NCBI GenBank assembly: GCA_041687755.1
Contig: JBDNJM010000033.1
Location: forward strand, 1 to 7,867
Reading direction: 5' to 3'
Source: JBDNJM01 sp041687755
GTDB taxonomy: Bacteria; Planctomycetota; UBA1135; GCA-002686595
Length of the DNA stretch: 7,867 nucleotides
The position numbers were made by a program, and so were the translations under genes. The notes beneath the pieces were generated by a model. The model was not told the DNA's origin, searched no databases, and saw only the letters and a program-made list of their open reading frames with translations. Positions within the stretch are counted from its first letter, which is position 1. Every line of letters starts with the position of its first letter. Positions 1 to 4,902 of this stretch are shown piece by piece.

Positions 1-99
1 CCAGGCACGTTTTCACCGGCCTGGGAGCCTCTCTGCCGCTTTGCGGCAGAGAGGCTCCCAGGCCGGTGAAAACGTGCCTGGCACCGTATCCTTCCCCCC
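1..99 (-). repeat. Palindromic repeat copy 1: 39-bp perfect inverted repeat plus 18-nt flank
   Basis: Bases 1-39 and 43-81 are exact reverse complements, separated by TTT (40-42), so either strand can fold into a very long GC-rich hairpin. On the right it continues into an 18-nt flank (82-99) whose complement reads GGGGGGAAGGATACGGTG. The same flank and palindrome recur in opposite orientation at 7793-7867. The junction contains the smaller palindrome GTGCCTGGCAC (74-84). Read on the minus strand, the element begins 15 nt after the stop codon of the DUF4870 gene, flank first and hairpin second. It may be a REP/MITE-like mobile repeat, a transcription terminator, an mRNA-stabilising 3' structure, or several of these. 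No T-tract is visible because the window ends at base 1, and sequence further left could extend the palindrome. Confidence 0.93.
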
Positions 100-114
100 G
101 CCCGGACAGGCGCG

Positions 115-573
115 CTACAGCTGGGTCGGCCTCCAGGGCTTGACCAGGTTAAAGTTCGCGGCGTACCGCACCGGCTCGCCGTTCGAGGCGGTGATCGCGG
201 CCATGATCGAGGCCACCACGACGTAGATTCCGCCGCCGATGGCCAGGGGGATTAGGACGAAGACGCCCAGCCCAAGGGTCACGATCGTGAGCAGGATCGC
301 GCTGGCCCAGATGATCGAGACGGTCAGCTGGAAGTTGAGCGCTTCCCGGGCGTGGTGCTCGACCGCCGGACCCTTGTGACGCTGGGTCAGCCAGATGGCC
401 AGGGGCGCAATGCAGCCGCCAAAGGGGACGGAGGTGACGGCGCCGGCGAGTCCGCCGAGGTGGCTGAGGACGGACCATGTGTTCTGATCGTCGACGGTGG
501 CGGTCGTGGAGGCGAAGCCGTCCTGGTAGGCGGCGTCGTAGTTCTGGTCGGCGTGGGGGGCAGAGTCGTTCAT
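115..573 (-). CDS. DUF4870 (Tic20-like) domain-containing small membrane protein
   Basis: A 152-residue protein with a polar, Asp/Gln/Tyr-rich N-terminus (about 1-32) followed by the DUF4870 pattern: W-S-V-L-S-H-L-G-G near 33-41, a first hydrophobic segment ending in APLAIWL (56-62), a charged loop QRHKGPAVEHHAREALNFQL (64-83), and two further hydrophobic segments (about 84-108 and 112-128). It ends in the typical NGEPVRYAANF motif (131-141). It should be an inner-membrane protein with about three helices. The molecular function of bacterial DUF4870 proteins is not established. I chose ATG at 573. A TTG at 585 in the same frame would add four residues, and neither start has a clear Shine-Dalgarno. 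The gene is divergent from arsR, and its stop (TAG, 115-117) lies 15 nt before the palindromic repeat. Confidence 0.88.
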   Translation of the reverse strand: MNDSAPHADQNYDAAYQDGFASTTATVDDQNTWSVLSHLGGLAGAVTSVPFGGCIAPLAIWLTQRHKGPAVEHHAREALNFQLTVSIIWASAILLTIVTLGLGVFVLIPLAIGGGIYVVVASIMAAITASNGEPVRYAANFNLVKPWRPTQL

Positions 574-629
574 GGCACCGGGCAATACGCCCGAGAGCCC
601 TAGGCATTCACGGCGATTCTCGCGGGAAG

Positions 630-658
630 GCCAAGCTGGGGCCTCCCCTAGGCTTGGC
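630..658. other. Hairpin in the presumed 5' leader of the DUF4870 gene
   Basis: GCCAAGC (630-636) pairs with GCTTGGC (652-658). Inside it, GGGG (638-641) pairs with CCCC (645-648) around the loop CCT, with small bulges between the two helices. It lies 57 bp upstream of the DUF4870 ATG. If that gene is transcribed from beyond it, the structure would sit in the 5' untranslated region. No T-tract follows on either strand, so a simple intrinsic terminator is not supported. Confidence 0.4.
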
Positions 659-862
659 GCAGGCCTCTCGACCGGCTGGGCGCGGGTCTCTGCGGCGCCT
701 TACCGGATGTACAACGAACTAGACGAGTTCGAGTTCGTCCCGGTGCAGACCTCGGCGAGGTCTAGCGTGTCCCTGTTCGGGCAGAGCCTGGAGTAGACCG
801 CAAAGCGCCAGGGACCCTGCGGGTCTCCGCTCCAGTGACGAGGGCAGCGTGGTGGATCGCGA

Positions 863-891
863 TTCAATATATGAGCATTCGCTCATACGAT
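863..891 (+). promoter_or_regulatory. Candidate arsR promoter (weak -35/-10 pair)
   Basis: TTCAAT (863-868) and TACGAT (886-891) are separated by 17 bp. They match the sigma-70 consensus at only 3 and 4 of 6 positions. The perfect operator falls in the spacer. If used, transcription would begin at about position 898, which is the arsR start codon, giving a leaderless mRNA. This would fit the lack of a properly spaced Shine-Dalgarno. The call is speculative. Confidence 0.25.
870..887. promoter_or_regulatory. ArsR/SmtB-type operator (perfect inverted repeat)
   Basis: TATGAGCATTCGCTCATA has 7-bp perfect arms (870-876 and 881-887) around a 4-nt spacer. It is AT-richer than its surroundings and resembles the AT-bounded TGA-N-TCA dyads bound by ArsR/SmtB repressors. 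It ends 10 bp before the arsR start codon, so autorepression is the natural reading. The family-level operator pattern is known; binding by this protein is inferred. Confidence 0.72.
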
Positions 892-897
892 TGAGGC

Positions 898-1275
898 ATG
901 GCCTCCCCGACCCGCAAGCACCGTCCTCCGGGCGAACCCCTGCCGGAGGCCCTGCTGGAGGCGGCCGCCGAGCGCTTCCGGACGCTAGGCGTGCCGAGCA
1001 GGCTGCGCATCCTGAGCGCGCTGATGGAGGGGCCCTTCGGTTTGTCCGAGCTGCAGCGACGGACTGGGCTCGAACAGTCGAATCTCTCGCGCCAGGTGAC
1101 CGAGCTCGAGCGCGGGGGATGCGTCGTGAGGCGGCGCTCGGGCCGCACGGTCGAGGTCGAGATCTGCGACCCGACGCTGCGCGAGCTGTGCGACTTGGTC
1201 TGCGGCGCGCTCGCCGAGCGAGCCGGTCCGCACGGAGCGACCTCCGCAGCGGCCGACGATACCCCTAGCCGGTGA
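898..1275 (+). CDS. ArsR/SmtB-family winged-helix transcriptional repressor
   Basis: A 125-residue protein within the normal ArsR size range. The conserved core begins at about residue 20: FRTLGVPSRLRILSAL (27-42), helix-turn-helix LSELQRRTGLEQSNLSRQVTELERGG (49-74) with recognition helix QSNLSRQVTEL, then the beta-wing VVRRRSGRTVEVEICDP (76-92) and a C-terminal dimerisation helix. The classic alpha-3 CxC metal site is absent. Cysteines occur at 75, 90, 98 and 102; the last three form C-x7-C-x3-C near and in the last helix, so a thiol/redox or non-classical metal input is possible. ATG at 898 directly follows the operator. The GAGG at 893-896 is too close to the start to be a normal Shine-Dalgarno. 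The stop overlaps a GTG at 1272 in another frame. It probably represses itself and perhaps the downstream cytochrome locus, which begins 36 bp later. Confidence 0.9.
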   Translation: MASPTRKHRPPGEPLPEALLEAAAERFRTLGVPSRLRILSALMEGPFGLSELQRRTGLEQSNLSRQVTELERGGCVVRRRSGRTVEVEICDPTLRELCDLVCGALAERAGPHGATSAAADDTPSR

Positions 1276-1311
1276 CCCTCCCGGAGCGGACCTCGAGACC
1301 CTGTCCCGACG

Positions 1312-2969
1312 ATGATCGAACTCTTGCTCTGTGCTTTGCCGCAGCCCGCGCTCCAGGCGCCCGCCGAGGGTCCGTCCGGGGGGCCTGTCGTTCAGGCTTC
1401 CGACTCTCGCGCGCGCTGCCACTCCAACGCGGTTGCCGCTACGGCGATGCGGGACTCGGCCGGTCGGCCGGTCGCGCGATCGGGCCGCACGACCAGTGGC
1501 GTGCGACCCTGATGGCCAACTCGGCGCGGGACTCGCTCTGGCGCGCCTTCGTCTCGGCCGAGGTCGCCGCGACTCCGGCGCGGCGCGAGGAGCTCGAGCG
1601 CACATGCCTGAGCTGTCACGCGCCGATGGCCGATCGGCTGGGGCTCGAGGACCACGACACCGGATCGCTGATGCACGTGCTCGACTGCGAGGCTCCGCTG
1701 GGCGAGCTGGCGCGCGACGGCGTTTCGTGCACGGTGTGCCACGGGATCTCGCCCGAGGGTCTGGGCTCGCCTGAGACCTACTCGGACCGCTTGAAGCCGG
1801 ACTCGGAGCGACGCCTCTTCGGGCCTCATCAAAGCCCTTTAGCGATGCCCATACAGCGCCATACGGGATTAACGCCGACCCACGGGCCTCACATCCTAAA
1901 GTCGTCCGTGTGCGGCAGCTGCCACACGCTTGAGACCGAGCCCTACGCCGCGGACGGCAGCGAAGTCGGTGTCCGGTTCCTCGAGCAGGCGCCCTACCTC
2001 GAGTGGCTGGCGTCGGACTACAACGACGAGGGCGACGATCCCCGGGCCCCTGGCGGCCAGCTGCCAGGACCGCCACATGCCCGCGCGCGAGGCGGACGGC
2101 TCCGCCATCGTCACGCGCATCGTCCGCAATCCGGGGGGGCGCGACTTTCCGCCGGTCCGGCCGCGCGAGCCGTTCGGTCGGCATGCGCTGATCGGGGGCA
2201 ACACCTGGGTGTTCGGCCTGTTCCGAGGCCACAGGGATGTTCTAGGGGTGAGCGCCGCGCCGGAGGAGTTCCAGGCCACGATCGGCGCGACCCGCGAGCA
2301 GCTGTAGGAGCGCACCGCGTCGGTCTCGATCCAGGACGTGGACCGGGCGGAGGGCACGCTGTTGTTTGCGGTCGCGGTCGAAAACTGCACGGGGCACAAG
2401 TCCCCGACGGCCCCTCCGACGCGGCGCGCCTGGCTGCGCGTGGTCGTGCGCGACGAGGCGGGCGCCCTCTGTTCGAGTCCGGCGCGTTCGACGAGCGCGG
2501 CCGCTTGGTGAACGCGGGCGGCGCTCCGCTGGCGTCGGAGCCGGCCGGAGGTCCGGTCGCGCCGCACCTGGACGTCGTGCGCGAGCCGAATCAGGTTGCG
2601 CAGTACCGGGCCGTCCCGGCGGACGCGCCGACGCACTCGCTAGTGCGCGCCGCCTCCTGGTGGGTCGACGACCTCCTGTTGCCGACGGGCTGGAACTCCG
2701 CACGCCCCGGGGCCGAGCGCAGGGCGCCGGTGGGGACCGAGGGCGATCCGAACTTCGCTTCCGGCGGCGATCGCGTGCGCTACGAGCTGACCCTGGACGG
2801 CGCCGGGCCGCTGCGGGTCGAGGTGGAGTTGCTCTCCCAGGTCCCCGGCGCGCGTTGGGCGGCGGTGCTGTTCCAGTACGAGACGCCCGCGGTCGAGGCC
2901 TTGCGCGGGATGACCGACGGCGCCGCTCCCCAGCCGGAGCGCGTGGCTCGCGCGAGCTGGCCGCTGTAG
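1312..2969 (+). pseudogene. Decayed multihaem c-type cytochrome gene
   Basis: Three intact haem c motifs are visible: CLSCH (1605-1619), CTVCH (1728-1742) and CGSCH (1911-1925). Two further sites have lost a cysteine: RARCH (1408-1422) and CQDRH followed by MP (2062-2076). ATG at 1312 opens a short hydrophobic stretch (ELLLCALPQPALQAPA) that looks like a signal peptide, fitting a periplasmic protein. Protein-like sequence then moves between frames: 1312 to about 1440 in one frame, about 1440-2040 in another, about 2045-2465 back in the first (interrupted by TAG at 2305-2307), and about 2470 to the stop at 2967-2969 in the second. After the last haem site come ENCTGHKSPT and TRRAWLRVVV, then a beta-rich C-terminus. 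A 565-codon frame from GTG 1272 to 2969 is fully open, but its start and middle are out of frame with the recognisable protein. The two Cys losses and the stop argue for true decay over sequencing error alone. The electron-transfer partner is unknown. Confidence 0.78.
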
Positions 2970-2991
2970 CGGGTTGCGCGCGGCGCCCGCT
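2968..2991. terminator. Weak inverted repeat between convergent genes
   Basis: AGCGGG (2968-2973) and CCCGCT (2986-2991) form a 6-bp stem around a GC-rich 12-nt loop. It lies at the convergent junction of the cytochrome pseudogene and the ureohydrolase gene. There is no T-run on either strand, so this is at best a weak or factor-dependent termination site. Confidence 0.22.
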
Positions 2992-3008
2992 AAGCAAAGC
3001 CGACGAAC

Positions 3009-4073
3009 TCAGCCGCGCGTCGCCAGCGCCGCACCGACCATGCGGTACAGCAGGCGCGCGCCGACGTTGGCGTCCCAGCTGTCGTCCTGGGAATCGAGGC
3101 CCTCGGGGCCGGGACTGATCTCGACGAGGTCCATGCCGACGACCCGGCGGCCGCTCTCCGCGAGGCTCTTCAGGATCAGGCTGAGCTCGCCCCACTGGAA
3201 GCCGCCGGGCACGGGCGTGCCGGTGTTCGGGCAGAGGGCGGGGTCGAGCCCGTCGATGTCGACGGTCAGGTAGACGTGGCTCGGGAGCTTCTCGAGCGAC
3301 TCGCGCACGAGCGACGGGAGGCGGCCGCCGAGGCGCGCCGAGGACCACTCCTCGTCAAACAGCGTGGCGATGCGGCCGTCGGACAGGCGGATCATCGCGA
3401 GCTCGTCGTCGCACAGGTCGCGGACGCCCATTTGGACGACCCGCTGGATGCCTTCGAGCCGGGTCAGTGCGCCGTGCAGGATCGAAGCGTGCGACCACGT
3501 GAAGCCCTCGTAGGCGTTGCGCAGGTCCGCGTGGGCGTCGATGTGCAGGATGCCGAGGCCGGGGTGGGCCTTGGCGCACGCGGCGATCGCGCCAAAGGGC
3601 ACGGAGTGATCGCCGCCGAGGACGACCGGGAGCCGGCCTGCGGCGAGGACGTTGGCGGTGGCGGCCTCGACGAGCTGGTTGAGTTCCGCGCCGGCTGCGT
3701 TGACCAGCTCGAGGTCGGCTTCGAGGCCCGCGTCGCCGCCGAGGCGGCCGCCGGCCTCAATGACGCGCCGGGCGGGCAGGAAGGCCTGACGCTCGAGTTC
3801 CGTGATGCGGCGCTCGGTGGGCAGCATGCAGATGCCGGCTTCCCAGGTGGAGCCGAACAGCGGGCAGTGCAGGTCCACCTGATGGGAGGCGCGCAGGACG
3901 GCCTCGGGGCCGGCGGCGGCGCCGGGCCGGTAGGAGGTCGTGGCGTCGAAGGGCACGGGGATGACGTGCACGCCGGCGGCGTCGGGGCCGCAGTCGAGGC
4001 CGAACAGGCCCGCCGAGGGGTCCGCGGGCGCGTTGGGGTCGAAGTCGGTGGCTTGCATGGGCTGGGGCATCAT
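3009..4073 (-). CDS. Agmatinase/arginase-family ureohydrolase
   Basis: A 354-residue protein from ATG 4073. The dinuclear manganese site of ureohydrolases is complete: GGDHS (153-157), DAHAD (179-183) and the D-x-D of VDIDGLDP (Asp272, Asp274). The segment after DAHAD, NAYEGFTWSHASILHGAL, and the later TGTPVPGGFQWGEL and GMDLVEISPG resemble bacterial agmatinase-family proteins more than arginases. The expected reaction is hydrolysis of a guanidino compound such as agmatine, releasing urea and giving putrescine, in the cytoplasm. The substrate is inferred from motifs. Formiminoglutamase or guanidinobutyrase activity cannot be excluded. The frame stays open upstream to 4286, but that stretch is Pro/Arg-rich and overlaps the divergent sigma gene. 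ATGs at 4073, 4070 and 4058 are the likely starts, none with a good Shine-Dalgarno. No arginine decarboxylase or other polyamine gene is adjacent. Confidence 0.87.
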   Translation of the reverse strand: MMPQPMQATDFDPNAPADPSAGLFGLDCGPDAAGVHVIPVPFDATTSYRPGAAAGPEAVLRASHQVDLHCPLFGSTWEAGICMLPTERRITELERQAFLPARRVIEAGGRLGGDAGLEADLELVNAAGAELNQLVEAATANVLAAGRLPVVLGGDHSVPFGAIAACAKAHPGLGILHIDAHADLRNAYEGFTWSHASILHGALTRLEGIQRVVQMGVRDLCDDELAMIRLSDGRIATLFDEEWSSARLGGRLPSLVRESLEKLPSHVYLTVDIDGLDPALCPNTGTPVPGGFQWGELSLILKSLAESGRRVVGMDLVEISPGPEGLDSQDDSWDANVGARLLYRMVGAALATRG

Positions 4074-4272
4074 CCGCGAGCGTGGGGGCCGGATCCAGGC
4101 TGGAGCGGCCCGGAGCGGGGTCCGCGAGGGGATTTGTGGGGGCGGGGCGGGGCGCAGGAGAAAAACTGGGTCGGTCGCCAAGAGGTCCGCCCGCGGCTCC
4201 GTTGAACCCTTCAAGGACCCCGGGCGTTGGCTGCTCGTAGTTGATGTCTTCCCGGGCCTCCGACACTTCCGC

Positions 4273-4890
4273 ATGAACGAATCCACCGACGGCGAGCTAC
4301 TCAGATCTTGGAGGTCCGGCGACGGATCGGCCTTCCGCCAGCTCGTCGAACGCCATCAGGCGGTGCTCCTGCACCACGCGCGGTCCATTCTGGGCCGTGG
4401 TCAAGGGGCCGAGGATGCGGTGCAGGAGGCGCTCTTGGAGTTGGCCAATCGGCCGCCCGAGCTAGCGCCGGAAGTGAAGGGGGATGCACGAGCCGAGCGA
4501 GCGCAGCTGTTGTCCTGGCTGCACCGCGTCACCCGCAACAAGACGATGGACACGATACGGAGTGAGACGCGACGCCGAGCGCGCGAGGCCGAGGCTGCCT
4601 CTGATGAGGCGACGACAGGTGGGATCGACCAGGTCGAGGAGAACGACACGCGCTCGGCGGTCGAGCGGGGACTCGAGAAGCTGCCGAAGGCGCAGCGCGA
4701 GGTGTTGGTGCTGCGCCTGCTGGGCGAGCGCAGCTACAGCGAGATCGCCGAGATCACGGGCCGCAAGAGCGGCACGGTCGGCTGGCTGATCTCGAAGGGG
4801 CTCGAGGCCTTGTCGGCCGAGCTCGCCCATCTGATGCCCGGCGCGGCCGGTGATTCCACGAACACGCTGTCCGCCGAAGGGCGGGCCTAG
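4273..4890 (+). CDS. ECF-type RNA polymerase sigma factor (sigma-70 family)
   Basis: A 205-residue two-domain sigma factor. Region sigma-2 covers about residues 8-103, with FRQLVERHQAVLLHHARSIL (21-40), the core-binding/-10 segment GAEDAVQEALLELANRP (45-61) and WLHRVTRNKTMDTIRSETRR (82-101). After a charged linker, sigma-4 covers about 127-186: LPKAQREVLVLRLLGERSYS (137-156) followed by the helix-turn-helix IAEITGRKSGTVGWLISKGLEAL. There are no sigma-1 or sigma-3 domains, as expected for ECF factors. ATG 4273 is the first start that gives a normal N-terminus. The frame upstream is open but Pro/Gly/Arg-rich. The gene is divergent from the ureohydrolase across about 200 bp. The vWA/anti-sigma-like gene follows 12 bp later, so the two are almost certainly one operon and likely form a regulatory pair. 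Confidence 0.93.
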   Translation: MNESTDGELLRSWRSGDGSAFRQLVERHQAVLLHHARSILGRGQGAEDAVQEALLELANRPPELAPEVKGDARAERAQLLSWLHRVTRNKTMDTIRSETRRRAREAEAASDEATTGGIDQVEENDTRSAVERGLEKLPKAQREVLVLRLLGERSYSEIAEITGRKSGTVGWLISKGLEALSAELAHLMPGAAGDSTNTLSAEGRA

Positions 4891-4896
4891 AAGGAA
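4891..4896 (+). promoter_or_regulatory. Ribosome binding site of the vWA gene
   Basis: AAGGAA lies immediately after the sigma-factor stop and 6 nt before ATG 4903. It is the clearest Shine-Dalgarno in the window. It fixes the start of the 959-residue protein and supports translation as the second gene of the operon. Confidence 0.75.
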
Positions 4897-4902
4897 CGGA
4901 CC

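Larger units (their letters stand above)
574..897. other. Divergent intergenic region with several short hairpins
   Basis: About 320 bp separate the DUF4870 start from arsR. No convincing gene is seen. It holds a bulged hairpin at 630-658, small inverted repeats at 722-739 (GACGA/TCGTC) and 747-763 (AGACCTC/GAGGTCT around GGC), another near 811-827, and the arsR operator at 870-887. A 29-codon open frame at 707-796 is possible but has no recognised homology or ribosome site. Promoters for both flanking genes must lie here. I cannot place the one for the DUF4870 gene. Confidence 0.6.

Noticed and set aside
1..99. CRISPR array or tRNA/rRNA genes anywhere in the window
   Set aside because: Only two dispersed palindromic copies exist, without regular spacers, and I saw no tRNA cloverleaf or rRNA-like sequence.
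811..827. GGGACCC-TGC-GGGTCTC hairpin as a terminator
   Set aside because: The stem is short with a wobble pair, has no T-tract, and no gene ends just upstream of it.
1272..1311. GTG at 1272 overlapping the arsR stop (GTGA) as a translationally coupled cytochrome start
   Set aside because: The peptide it begins (MTLPERTSRP...) has no signal peptide and is out of frame with the first haem-like site. ATG 1312 gives a hydrophobic leader in the matching frame.
985..2232. 415-codon minus-strand open frame opposite arsR and the cytochrome
   Set aside because: It is very Arg/Pro/Ala-rich with no recognisable domain, and the plus strand carries clear haem and helix-turn-helix motifs in the same place.
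4074..4286. N-terminal extension of the ureohydrolase to position 4286
   Set aside because: The added 71 residues are Pro/Arg/Ser-rich, do not resemble the family and overlap the divergent sigma gene start. The family core begins shortly after ATG 4073.
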